A stretch of 64,000 nt of DNA from contig OZ218951.1 in the NCBI GenBank assembly GCA_965112735.1, positions 3,100,001-3,164,000 of the forward strand, written 5' to 3'. Shown here in pieces: positions 49,088 through 63,988 of the stretch. Under the pieces are notes generated by a model. That model saw nothing but the letters and a program-made list of their open reading frames with translations. It made no database searches and had not been told where the DNA came from. The DNA comes from Phaeosaccion multiseriatum (taxonomy: Eukaryota > Ochrophyta, other classes). The position numbers and the translations under genes are program-made. Each line of letters begins with the position of its first letter. Position 1 is the first letter of the stretch.

Positions 49088-50487
49088 AGGGGGAGCAGAG
49101 GGAAGAGTCAAGAGGGAAAGAGCAGAAGGGCGGAGGGAGTGAGAGAGGCAGAGAGGTGCGGGAGTGTGGGCGTGTGAAAGAGCGGTGCGGGTCCATGCCA
49201 CACCCAGTCAGTCTCCATCCCACTTCACCCATTACGTAATACCTTAAGATGATTCCCGTAAGTCAATACATTCCCCCCACATCCTCGCCCTAGTACCACA
49301 GGGCATCCTTCCCCTCCCCACCTTTCCACACACACACAAACACTGACCCTAACCCTAACACACTTACATAATTCCTAGGTTGAATTCCTATAAGTCAATG
49401 ACAGAATCTCCACCTTTCCACCTCACTCACCTTGACCACGGAGAGCAGGCCGGGGGGCAAATTGGGCAGCATGAGACCCAACAGCTGCATCGCGATCTTC
49501 CAGCGCTTCGTCGCATCCACAGATGGCGCAAGGTATTCCACTGCCTGAGCGGCCAGGGACGCCGCGGTGGAGCCCCTGCGACGCGAGAACAACAACTCGG
49601 AGTCTTCTCCCTCTGTGTCGGAGCTTTCTCCCTCGTCGTGCTCGCTGTTGGAGCTTTCGCCACTCTGTGCCGCTGCTGTAGCACCAACGGCTGCTGCTAT
49701 TGATGGGTCTTTTGGTCGTTCTTGTCCTTGATCTTGTTCTTCATCTTCTTCGTCGTCGTCGTCGCTGTCTGCTCCTCCTCCTCCATCGTCCTCCTCCTCA
49801 TCCTCCTCCTCCTCCTCCTCCTCCTCCTCCTCCTCCTCGCCGTTTGTGATGGTGGCTCCTCCGCTGTGGACCTGTATCCTTCTTGTAGTCCTTTGCTGCC
49901 TCCTCCTTCTGTCCTTTTTGCGCCGCCGTTGCTTCCTTGCTTCGACGCTATCGACTCTGAGCAGGCTGATGAGCAGCACGAGGAATATCTGAGAGGAAAG
50001 AAGGGGAGAGGGAGAGAAAGGAAAGGGGAGAGTGAGAGGGGAGAGTGAGAGGGGAGAGTGAGACGGAGAGGGAGAGGGACAGGGAGAAGGGGGGGGGGGG
50101 CATTACCAGGTAGAGTGAGCATGTTGTGGCTTGCAATTGAAGTGCACAGCAAGCTAAAGTGAGAGAGAGAGAGAGAGTGAGACACAGACAGAGAAAGAAA
50201 GGGGGAGAGAGAAAGAGAGACAGAGAGGCGCAACCCCCCACACCAACCCCCATGCGCGTACCTCTCCGTTCCTCAGCGAGGGGTCCTCAAAGCTTGTGAC
50301 CCTTCGCTTGAAGGGCTTTCCGTCTTCTGTAACGACACTTCTGCGGAGGTGAAAGTTGACCCAGCGACGCAGCACCGCCTCGGCAGAGAGAGACGCGAGC
50401 TCAATCAGAGCTGCCTTCTTGCTGCTCGCTCGCACGGCCTTTGCGCGCAGGGAGGGGAGGGAAAGGAGGAGAGGAGCGGGGGAGAGT

Positions 50488-50519
<32 letters not shown>

Positions 50520-53500
50520 TATGTGGGTAGGAGGAGGGCTGGACTGTTCTCGCAACCACCCCAAACAACAAAACTCAATCCAGGCCCACTCGCAATCACT
50601 CACGCACTCACTCAACTCACTCTCTCACTCACTCTCCCACTCACTCACTCACTCACTCACTCACTCACTCACTCACTCACTCACTCGCTTACTTACTCAA
50701 CTCATTCACTCACTCACTCACTCACTTGCTCACCCACTCACTCACTCACTTGTTCACCCACTCACTCACTCACTCATCCACTCACTCACCCACCCACTCA
50801 CGTACTCGCTCGCTCACTCACTCACTCACTCACTCACCCACTCACTCACTCACTCACGCACGCACTCACTCACTCACTCACTCACTCGCTCACTCAATCA
50901 CGCACTTACTCACTCACTCACTTACTCACTTACTCACTCACTCACTCACTCCCTCACTCCCTCACTCACCTACTCACTCACTCTCTCACTCACTCACCCA
51001 CTCACTCACTCACTGACTCACTCCCCCCCTCCCCCCCTCCCCCCCTCACTCACTCACTCACTCACTCACTCACTCACTCACTCACTCACTCACCCACTCA
51101 CTCACTCACTCACTCAATTCACTCACTCACCCACTCACTCACTCACTCAATCACTCACTTCCCCCCTCCCCCCTCACTCACTCACTTACTGCCTCACTCA
51201 CCCACTCACCCACTCACTCACTCACTCACCCACTCACTCACTCACACACTCAACCACTCACCCACTCACTCACTCAATCACTCACTCACTCACTCACTCA
51301 CTCACTCACTCACTCACTCACTCACTCACTCCCTCACTCCCTCACTCCCTCACTCACTCACTCACTCACTCACTCACTCACTCACTCACTCACTCACTCA
51401 CTCACTCACTCACTCACTCACTCAATCACTCACTCACTCACTCACTCACTCACTCGCTCACTCACCCACTCACCCACTCACTCACTCACTCACTCACTCA
51501 CTCACACACTCACTCACTCACTCACTCACTCACTCACTCACTCACTCAACCACTCACTCACTCGCTCAATCACTCACTCACACACTCACTCACTCACTCG
51601 CTCACTCACTCGCTCACCCACTCACTCACTCACTCACTCACTCACTCACTCACTCACTCACTCACTCACTCACTCACTCACTCACTCACTCACTCACTCA
51701 CTCACTCACTCACTCCCCCCCTCCCCCCTCACTCACTCACTTACTGACTCACTCACCCACTCACCCACTCACTCACTCACCCACTCACTCACTCACTCAC
51801 TCACTCACTCACTCACTCACTCACTCACTCACTCACTCACTCACTCACTCACTCACTCACTCACTCACTCACTCACTCACTCACTCACTCACTCACTCAC
51901 TCACTCACTCACTCACTCACTCACTCACTCACTCACTCACTCACTCACTCACTCACTCACTCACTCACTCACTCACTCACTCACTCACTCACTCACTCAC
52001 TCACTCACTCACTCACTCACTCACTCACTCACTCACTCACTCACTCACCCACCCACTCACTCACTCACTCACTCACTCACTCACTCACTCACTCACTCAC
52101 TCACTCACTCACTCACTCACTCACTCACTCACTCGCTCACTCACTCACCCTCTCTACGACGTCCTCCTGCTGTGCCCAGGAGAGCGCCTCGTTCTCTGTG
52201 GCGAGCTGGATGTAAAAGTGCGCCGTCGGAGTAAGCACTGCGTTCACCAAAGCGTCACGGCACGTAGCGCAGGCACTGCGAGAGGATGGCAGTGGATGGG
52301 GAGGAGGGCGGGGGTGGCAGTAGATGGAATGGCAGTGGATGGGAAACGAGAGAACGAGAGTGAGGTTGTACAGCAAGCTTAGTGGTATCGAGGGAAGGCT
52401 TTCAGACGAGAGGAGTGGTGACACCGCCCTGAACCTCACTCACCCACCCACCCACCCACCCACCCACCCACCTACCCACTCTCCCACCCTCTATCCTGAC
52501 ACCCCCCCACCTACCCTCTGTCCTGACACCCCACACCACACCTACCTGTCTCCCGTAGCGATGGCGAAGTCAACTTGTGCGAGCACCACGTGTCGCGTGT
52601 GTACGTCGTCGAGGGAACGCATCATGCGGCGCCTGCTCTCCCCCTCCCCCTCGCCAGCCCCTATCCATCCACTGCCACCCTCTCCCCATCCACTGCCATC
52701 CCCTTCTTCCCAGCCCACCACCCCGTCTTCCTCGTACTCCTCTGGGTACTCCGAGTACTCCGAGTACACTTCCCCTCTCCCCCCTCCCCCTGCCTCCCAC
52801 TCCCCCTCCCTGCCATCCTCCCCCATCACGTCCTCCTCCTTATCCTTATCCTTCTCCTCCTCCTCCTCCTTCTCCTCCTCTTCCTCCTCTTCCTCCTCCT
52901 TCTCCTCCTCCTCCTCCTCCTCCCACTCGCCGCTCTCCTCCTCCGCGCCGTCGGCACAGTCTCCCCCCCCCCCCTCCTCCTCCTCCTCCTCCTCCTCCCC
53001 CTCCTCCTTCTTCTTCGTGTTCTTCTTCTCCTTCTCCTTCTCCCCCGTCTCCTGCTTCTTCTCGGTCTCGTCGTCCGCCTCTCCCCTCTCTTCGTCCTCC
53101 TTGCCAGGCTCCGACTTCTTTCCTTCTTCTCCTTCTCCTCCCCTTTCTCCTCCCCTTTCTCCTCCCCCTCCTTCTCCTTCTCTGTCCTCTACCCTTCTCC
53201 TCCTCCTCCTCCTCCTCCTCAGCTTTTTGGCGGTATCGCTGGTCCCCGAGGGGGTCCCCGAGGGGGTCCCCGAGGGGGCTTGAGCTTTCCTTACGAGCCC
53301 CGCGTAGCCCTTGTCATCGCCCGTGGGCATGTGTATGCTTTCTAATTGACGACGCAGCAGCTCCACCTCTCCCCCTCCTCCTTCTCTTCCTCCTTCTCCT
53401 CCTCTTCCTCCTCCTCCTTCTCCTCCTCCTCCTCCTCCGCCTCCTCCTCCTCTTCCTCCTCCCCTTCCTCCTCCTCTTACTCCTCCCCTTCCTCCCCCTC

Positions 53501-56255
53501 TTCCTCCTCGTCCTCGTCCTCCACCTCCAATCCCGCCTCTCCCTCGCCCCCTCCCCGCCACCGCTGCTCGGGAGGGGTGCGGAGGGGGACCTGCTATTCC
53601 TATAGAGTGCTCGCTCCGTCTGTGGTGGTGAGGGGGAGGGGGCGAGGGAGCGAGAAGAGGGGCGAGGGAGCGAGAAGATGTAACAGCGAGGGAGAGTCAA
53701 AATCGGACGGGCGGGGGCGAGGGTGGAGACTGATCGCCGAACGCTCTTCCGTGCCACCTGTGGAACAACAACCACACCTTCACCAACCGCAGAGGCTCCC
53801 TGCCTCTCTCCCTCCCTCCCTCCCTCCATCCATCCATCCATCCATCCATCCATCCCGTCCTTCGAGTTTCAGTTCCCCTTCCGTGTGTGTCGACTTCCAT
53901 AAATTCGACGTCAACATATATACCGGAATACATCAAAGGCCATACTATTTTAGAAAAGTATCGACAACAAATCCTCTCCCTTCTGACCTTGTTGGTTGTC
54001 CAGAGGGTGAGTCCAGATGGCGGCCTAGGTTGTCGATCTCTGCCTGCAGGCTTCGTACCTTAGAGCGCAGATGCGAGATCTCCGCCTCTTGCTTGCGCTG
54101 AGAGATGGTGGGATGGCAGTGGATGGCAGTGGATGGCAGTGGATAGGATGATAGTGGATGGGGTGGGATGGAGGAGCCGCCCACAGGGGGTGGGGGGGGT
54201 GGGGGGGTGGGTGGGTGAGTGAGTGAGTAACTCACCGATGGCAGTGGATGGGATCGAGAAGACGCTACAGGGTGGGCGGGGAGGGGGGGCATGCATCTAC
54301 TGCCATCCTACCTCTCCCCCATCCACTGCCATCCTACCTCTCCCCCATCCACCACCGTCCTTACCTGTCTGTGTGCCTGGAAGCTGGTGTTGCTGTTGAT
54401 GGTCTCTTTGAAGCGATCGATGCGCCTCGCCATTGAGTACTTGGCCCAGGCTCTAAAGCAGTCCGAGAGGGACACACCGGCTCCGAACATCTTCTTTGCG
54501 TACACCTTGAGCATGGATTCGCGGAGCTGCTGCTCGGTCTGTGGTCGGGGTGTGGTCGGGGTACGGTGCGGCGAAAAGGTGAGGCGGAATGGTGGGGTGG
54601 GGTGGGGTGGGGTGGGATGGGGTGAGGGAAGAATGCCTCAAAGAGGGAATAAGTTGAAATCTCCGACACCACCTCATGCCCTCACTTCACTTCACTTCAC
54701 ACTACAGCCAGTTTTCAGTTGTCAGTTTTCAGTTCATGTGACCTTTTGATCAATATTGAACAGTTCATGTGACCTTTTGATCAAGATCGATCAGTTCATG
54801 TGACCTTTTGATCAAGATCGATCAGTTCATGTGACCTTTTGATCAATATTGAACACCACAAAAAGGAGTCGATATGGAAGCTTCACGACTGCCCCGCGCC
54901 CTTACCGTGGCGACTACTTTCCAGCTGCTGAGGACCCTTCTCAGCAGTGACTGTGTCTTACGCCTGGTGAGAATCGTATTCATGATCTGCCATCGCACGG
55001 CCTCCTGCTCCTCGATGCCCTCCTTGCTGATCTGTCGGAGCTTCTTTTGTGTCACGAGAAGCTCACTGCGGAGTCTCCTATTGTCAGCGTAGTACGGCGT
55101 GGCCGCGAGCAGCATGCGTGTGTTGACAATGCCCGGGGACCCCCCTCTCGAGCTCTCTGCGTGGGGGCGTGGCGCCAAGTCGACGAAGATGGAGGCGAAG
55201 ACCTCTTCCTTGAGTGCCTGGAAGATTTGCGTCAGACCCCCTGTTACAGTGAGCAGAGCCAAGAACAAGGCGGAGGGGGTTTGCTCGTTAGTTTGGTTCT
55301 CTCTGCATGAGGTTCATTTGAACTTCCTTCATTCGGGGAGAGAGAGGGCAAGTGAGACTAAATCAGTGTTGCAAGAGACATGACTTTCTGTCTACGTTCG
55401 TAGAAATGTTTCCAATCACTCACCCATATGCTGCGAGATCTTCTCGAGTACGTCACAGCATACCACGGTGCGGAAGCGACTGGGCACGCCGAGCTTGGAC
55501 GTGATGCGCTGCACCTCCTTGAGTTTGAGCTCGCAGTACGTGGAGGCGCTGAAGTACTCAGGCTTGGCTTCGTACCGTCTGAACCAGTCAGCCATGAGCA
55601 GGATGGACGGATCCTGCACGTTGTCTCGCATCAAGGAAGACGGCGGATTGTGCAGGATGGTCGCACCGTCGATGTGGTTTTGTGGGGAGCCCATCATGGC
55701 TCCTCTGGCCCAGCCTCCTGCACGGTCGGCTGCCCCACAGCTTCCGCTCCCCGCCCCCCCCTCGCCATCCCCAGCAGTGGTTCCTCCTCCGTCCCCGCCT
55801 GTTATCAAAGGTCTCTTCCTTCGTTGGTCTCCTACCCCTCCCGCATCTCTTGGTGCCGACGCCCATACGGACACGTCGGGTGTTCGATACACGAATGTCT
55901 GTGGTGGCCCCCCGCCCGCCTGCTGCTGATGGCCAGAACTGCTGCCTCCCCTGCAGGTGTTGGCGGCTGCCAGCAAAAGATTCCGTTCTGTACGCACTGT
56001 CCCTCCTCCCCTATGGCCAGATTCCGGCACCACCGACTTGCTACCTGGACTCGGCTTCCTCAACGCTCCCGCGGCTGCTGCTATTGCCGGTCGAGGGCTT
56101 GTCCCCGCTCCCCCTGCTCCAGGACCGGCGCGCTCGACTCTGAAGTCATGAGGGTGGGAGAGATGCCGCCGAGCCCGGGAGGGCTTCTTAGGCTCCCTGC
56201 CAAGCTTCCTCTGCTCTTCCACCCACGGGCTGCTCGCCGCAGTAGTAGTAGTCAT
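42342..56255 (-). CDS. Giant calponin-homology-domain protein with coiled coils (TSNAXIP1-like N terminus)
   Basis: The model is complement(join(42342..43623,43925..44610,44803..45459,45772..45955,46331..46413,46473..46550,46705..46824,47219..47278,47502..47627,47773..47812,48103..48188,48964..49053,49431..49988,50262..50438,52149..52275,52546..53619,53988..54097,54365..54538,54906..55240,55424..56255)), 2292 residues. An in-frame TAG just upstream fixes the start at 56255. After a disordered N terminus, residues of about 230-310 ([45 protein letters not shown]) resemble TSNAXIP1_N. Coiled coils follow, then a Glu/Lys-rich insert in exon 5. Exons 7-9 (about 885-1159) fit a CH domain: [27 protein letters not shown], then [19 protein letters not shown]. 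An acidic insert splits it. The C-terminal third has His, Asp and Ser runs and an EF-hand-like [12 protein letters not shown] cytoskeletal or flagellar role is an inference. Exon 4's donor and intron 15 are the least certain. Confidence 0.65.
42798..42818 (-). repeat. TTGGTGATAC motif, coding, in CH-protein exon 20
   Basis: On the plus strand it reads GGCTGTATCACCAACTGC. In the minus-strand frame it encodes AAVGDTAV, flanked by Ala, Gly and Thr codons. Confidence 0.85.
43225..43372 (-). repeat. Coding (GAT)n, poly-Asp, in CH-protein exon 20
   Basis: CAT/ATC repeats on the plus strand encode Asp-rich runs with Gly and His on the minus strand. Confidence 0.85.
44968..45040 (-). repeat. Coding (GGA)n, poly-Gly, in CH-protein exon 18
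   Basis: About 24 CCT/CTC units on the plus strand are read as consecutive Gly codons on the minus strand. The same exon also holds a long His-rich region (45200-45410). Confidence 0.85.
45470..45590. repeat. Short tandem repeat ATCGATG(T/C)AGTA(T/C)GTCGAAGG in CH-protein intron 17
   Basis: About five related units of 21-25 bp contain ATCGAT and GTCGAA. The array is directly next to the exon-18 acceptor at 45460. Confidence 0.85.
46141..46330 (-). repeat. (GTGA)n array growing from the exon-16 donor
   Basis: On the coding strand the donor ATGAG/GTGAGTGAGTGAG continues as almost pure GTGA tetranucleotides for about 190 bp. Confidence 0.95.
46426..46475 (-). repeat. 59-bp intron largely made of two TTGGTGATAC-type motif copies
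   Basis: The predicted intron 46472..46414 holds CAGTTGGTGATACAGC at 46426 and the diverged copy CAGTTGATGGTACAGC at about 46460. Read through, the region has an in-frame stop. Confidence 0.55.
46930..47218 (-). repeat. (GTGTATAC)-type array growing from the exon-13 donor
   Basis: The coding-strand donor CAG/GTGTGTATGTGTG runs straight into a GTGTGTATAC/GTGTGCATG array that fills most of the 394-bp intron. Confidence 0.9.
48300..48960. repeat. CCATCCACTGCCATCCC minisatellite with 170-bp higher-order period, CH-protein intron 9
   Basis: Many 10-17 bp units are built on CCATCCACTGCCATCCC and CCATCCCATG. The landmark CTCATCCATTGCC recurs at 48431, 48601 and 48771, an exact 170-bp higher-order period. 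The reverse complement of the unit, GGATGGCAGTGGATGG, is dispersed elsewhere in the window. Confidence 0.95.
50580..52148 (-). repeat. 1.5-kb (GTGA)n array filling CH-protein intron 6 from its donor
   Basis: On the plus strand it is (CACT)n with CACC, CACG, CACA and CCCCCCT interruptions. On the coding strand it starts at the donor AGG/GTGAGTGAGTGAG of exon 6 and continues for most of the 1710-bp intron. The longest pure block is about 51780-52130. Confidence 0.95.
54730..54853. repeat. Four-copy 31-bp minisatellite in CH-protein intron 2
   Basis: Units start CAGTTCATGTGACCTTTTGA at 54730, 54761, 54792 and 54823. They end in either TCAATATTGAA or TCAAGATCGAT; the outer two copies share one ending and the inner two the other. 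Confidence 0.95.
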
Positions 56256-56625
56256 CTTTTCCTATGCTTTGAGCATGTTGAGTTGCTCTCAGCACTGGGC
56301 TCGTTAGAATCGGCCAGTGAGGCCAGCAAGAGCACCACAGCAGCTCTGGCACATCCCTCGGGAGCTTATCCAAGCCAAGCCACTGGTCTCTTGGGTTCTG
56401 CTGAGGTGTCGGATGTCGATTGAAAAACCGCCGTCGGATAAACACGAAACGGCAAGTGAGGTAGGGGTTGGAGAGAACGGGGCAGGAGCTGTAAGGGCTG
56501 CATCGAGTGAGCAACAGATGTTTTCTTGTTTTGGAAACTTGGCGACGGAGCTGCGGGACTGAGGGCCCGACCTGGGGCTTTAGAATAGAAGCAAGGACGG
56601 GTGAAGGAAAAAGGGACTGCACACC
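56256..56625. promoter_or_regulatory. Divergent promoter region, CH-domain protein / MFI-like protein
   Basis: These 370 bp lie between two divergent start codons. I see no confident core promoter motif. The shared region suggests co-regulation. Confidence 0.45.
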
Positions 56626-60916
<4,291 letters not shown>

Positions 60917-62310
60917 GTAAAAAAAATCTTGGCTGGAGGGCGAAACCGTCACAGCGCTGCCGCTCTGGCTGTGCTATAGTCTCCATGAAGACCGACTGGC
61001 TGTGCAATACTCTCCATGAGGACCGACCGGACAGCAGCCAGGACGTAGGCGCGATAGTCAGTGCGTGTGTGCGCGCGTGGGTATCAACGTAAGGACGGCC
61101 CCCCACAGACAGGGAAAAAGTCGAAGCGCGTCACGGCCCACTCACACCAGAGCATGAGGTCATGAGATCATGCAGACGAAGTGAGCACCCCCTCCCCCCT
61201 TGTTCTCCACGTGTACACCACTTTGCTTTCTTTCACGGCACTGCGAGCGACGCGAGCGGCTCGTTGGGGTGTGGCGTAGAGCGAACAGAAAGGGGAGGAA
61301 GTAGCAGGAGCCGCAGCGAAGCGACAGTCCGACAGCAACGGCGACAGCAACGGCCAAAGGGCGGGAGGCAGGACGGGGTGCCGCCTCAGCAAGCAGGATC
61401 ACCTTCCTCTGCCGAAAGAAGCCACCGAGCGATCCCGACTCGGAGCCACACAGATGCAGACAGATTAATTAGCACAGTCGTGGAGAGAATGGCTCGCAGA
61501 CGATCGTCTTACTGGATGCTTAAGCTCCAGCAAATGTGTTGTTAAAATTAAAACAGCACAAGAGCAGCCCAGCGTCAGTAGCCAGGGGGAAGGAGACAGG
61601 GGGGCATACGATAAGGCATGACAAGGCGCTAGTGTTGTACAGTTGTAGCGCGCAGCTGTCCGCTGAGTATCTAGTCCAATTAAACATGTGTCAGGCGCGC
61701 TATCTAAGGCCTTTCACAATAGGGGGGGGGGGGGGGCAGCGAGGATTGGCAGCCCTGAGCCTTGAGGGAAGCGTGGAACCAGGCCGTCGGTGCGAGTCCG
61801 CTCGAAACTGTCGCAGTCGCCCAACCCCCCCGGATTGGATACATTCCACTCCACTCCAGCCTCCCGTAGCTTGCTCTGTTTGTATGTTAATACTGCGGTG
61901 TGTAAGAGGGCGGCCAGAGCTATTGCCCTTGAAACGAACGCTTACTATTTTTTCTCTTGGAAGTGTGCGAGGGCGCCTACCTATACCGTATAGAACAAAT
62001 GCCTTCTCCTCGCCCAGCCTTACACAAGGCCAAGAGCTTCCCGCTATTGCCTTCCCCTCGCAATTTGCACAAGATCACCCTCCCTGTGCGTCGGGTCGGC
62101 TTGATGGACCGTCTACACTCCTCCTCCTCCTCCTCCTCCTCCTCCTCCTCCTCCTCCTCCTCCTCCTCCTCCTCCTCCTCATCTCTCCCCGCTTTGCTCC
62201 TTCCCATAGGAACGACACGTGGTGCCTCTCTCCAGGCGTGCTCATGAGGCCCTTGAAGCAGCAAACATGTCCTCGAAGCATCGCTCGCGCTGTCTACTCT
62301 CCCTCCTGTC
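60917..62310. other. Spacer between MFI-like and ankyrin genes
   Basis: These are the 3' flanks of two convergent genes. A pure (CTC)n array lies at 62119-62180 and a G run at 61721-61736. No gene is supported. Confidence 0.45.
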
Positions 62311-62590
62311 GTCGGCTCCAGGCGAGGTTTCTCGGGCTTTAGGCTTCTGGGCCGTAGCCCCCTCCAGGCTTCGGGCTTCTGGCCGCAGGCCAGCGTAGGC
62401 TTCTGGCCGCAGGCCAGTGGTCAGGCTTCAGGCTTCTCAGGCTGGGAGAAAAATGGGGGACTTGGCAGGCTTTTCGCTACTTTCTGCAGGCTTCTGGCCG
62501 CAGGCCAGCCGCAGGCTTCTTACTTTCGGCCGCAGGCCGCCGCGGGCTTCTGCTTTATCGGGGGCCCGAGAAACCTCGCCTGGAGCCGAC
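62311..62590. repeat. 280-bp element with perfect 27-bp terminal inverted repeats
   Basis: 62311-62337 is the exact reverse complement of 62564-62590 (outer sequence GTCGGCTCCAGGCGAGG). Inside, at least three copies of CTTCTGGCCGCAGGCCAG occur at about 62378, 62399 and 62490, plus GGCTTC-rich variants. CTGGCCGCAGGCCAG is itself a stem-loop palindrome. The element ends 15 bp past the stop of the ankyrin gene, so it lies in its 3' UTR or terminator region. No transposase is present. Confidence 0.85.
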
Positions 62591-62605
62591 TGTCGTCTTC
62601 CCCTC

Positions 62606-63988
62606 TCAGCTCATTTCCTCCGCCATGCTCTCCCACGTCTCGCTCCCGACACTCCAGGGCCTCTCCAGCGGCGGCATCCCCCTCTCCCTCTCGAAGGTCG
62701 GGTCAGTCCTTCGCATCAGGTCCAACGCGCTTTGGGATCGGAAGAAGTCTGCTGCCGTATCTCTGAGGTGGTGCTCCATCTCGGGGCCCACTCCATTCCG
62801 CCATGCCGCAGCCAAGGCCTTGTCCACCGAGGCATCGGCCGACAGGAGCTGCCGCGTAGTGCCGTGCTGATTGAAGAAGACGGCGAGAAACAGTGGGGTG
62901 GCGCCGTCCGATGTCTGAGCGTCTATCGGGGATCCGGCAGAGATGAGACGAGCGACGACAGCTTCCTGCCCCATACGCACAGCAAGGTGGAGAGGTGTCG
63001 TGTTTTTCTCAATGGTCTCTGCCTCAACCTTTGCTCCCGCAGAGAGAAGTCGCTCCACCACGGCGTCGTGGCCTTCCTGAGCGGCCGCGTGAAGAGCAGT
63101 GAAGCCCTGGAGGTTGGAGGCGGAGACGTCCGCCCGTGCAGCCAAAAGTATCTTCACCACGGCGTCGTGGCCATCCCGAGCGGCCTGGTGCAGAGCAGTG
63201 GTGCCCTGGAGGTCAGAGGCGAATACGTCCGCCCGTGCAGCCAAAAGTATCTTCACCACGGCGTCGTGGCCTTCCTGAGCGGCCATGTGCAGAGCAGTGA
63301 GGCCCTGGAGGTCAGAGGCGAAGACGTCCGCCCGTGCCGCCAAAAGTATCTTCACTACCGCCAAGCTTCCTCCAAGCGCGGCCATGATGAGAGGAGTAAA
63401 GCCGCCGTTGCCCCTGGCCTCCACGTTGGCATGCTCATCGAGAAGCTGCTGCACGACGGACGCATGCCCGCACTGCGAGGCTGCACACAGTGGAGTGTGG
63501 CTGCGTTTATCAGCCCTGTCGATGTTGGCGTTGGCCCTGATGAGCCGATGCACTACTCTCCCATGCCCGCGTAGGGACGCCATGAAGAGTGGAGTCCTTC
63601 CGGTGTTGTCTGTTTTGTTCACCTCCGCGTTCACTGCAATGAGCTGCTCTACGATGGAGGTGTGCCCATTTTGAGAAGCCACCCAGATCGAAGTATTTCC
63701 CGCATTGCTAGCAGCATTGACACCGGCCCCGGCCAGAAGGAGCTGCTGCACAGTATTGAAGTGCCCTTTTTCGGCAGCCACAATCAAAGGCGTCACTCCA
63801 TCGAGATCGACCTCGTCTACACGGGCCCCGACATCCAGCAGCCGCCTCGCCACCTCGTCGTGCCCCGCCTGGCATGCCTCTATCAATGGCGTGGTCCCGT
63901 CCCGCCCTCCCCTGGTGCTGAAGGAGCCCCCCTCCTTGAGCAGAAGGTCAACGACATCCAGCCGACCGAAAATCGCAGCCCATATCAT
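62606..63988 (-). CDS. Ankyrin-repeat protein, partial (N terminus beyond window)
   Basis: The open frame continues to the window edge; the sequence before the first Met (GYTAMIWAAIFGRLD) is already inside an ankyrin repeat, so the true start lies to the right. About twelve 33-residue repeats are visible with the consensus G-x-T-P/A-L-x-x-A-x-x-x-G-H. Repeats 8-10 (SDLQGLTALHMAAQ, SDLQGTTALHQAAR, SNLQGFTALHAAAQ) are nearly identical at DNA level, pointing to recent 99-bp tandem duplication. A C-terminal tail of about 90 residues ends in GSETWESMAEEMS. Such proteins are protein-binding adaptors and no catalytic domain is visible. A relic of the tail lies near 41.9 kb. Confidence 0.9.
   Translation of the reverse strand: MIWAAIFGRLDVVDLLLKEGGSFSTRGGRDGTTPLIEACQAGHDEVARRLLDVGARVDEVDLDGVTPLIVAAEKGHFNTVQQLLLAGAGVNAASNAGNTSIWVASQNGHTSIVEQLIAVNAEVNKTDNTGRTPLFMASLRGHGRVVHRLIRANANIDRADKRSHTPLCAASQCGHASVVQQLLDEHANVEARGNGGFTPLIMAALGGSLAVVKILLAARADVFASDLQGLTALHMAAQEGHDAVVKILLAARADVFASDLQGTTALHQAARDGHDAVVKILLAARADVSASNLQGFTALHAAAQEGHDAVVERLLSAGAKVEAETIEKNTTPLHLAVRMGQEAVVARLISAGSPIDAQTSDGATPLFLAVFFNQHGTTRQLLSADASVDKALAAAWRNGVGPEMEHHLRDTAADFFRSQSALDLMRRTDPTFERERGMPPLERPWSVGSETWESMAEEMS

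Noticed and set aside
49344-49363. CCCTAACCCTAAC, telomere-like repeat
   Set aside because: Only two to three units occur, in an intron region, too few to claim an interstitial telomere.
50349-52382. 677-codon open frame of Thr-His-Ser-Leu on the plus strand
   Set aside because: It is a translation of the (CACT)n satellite inside an intron of the minus-strand gene.
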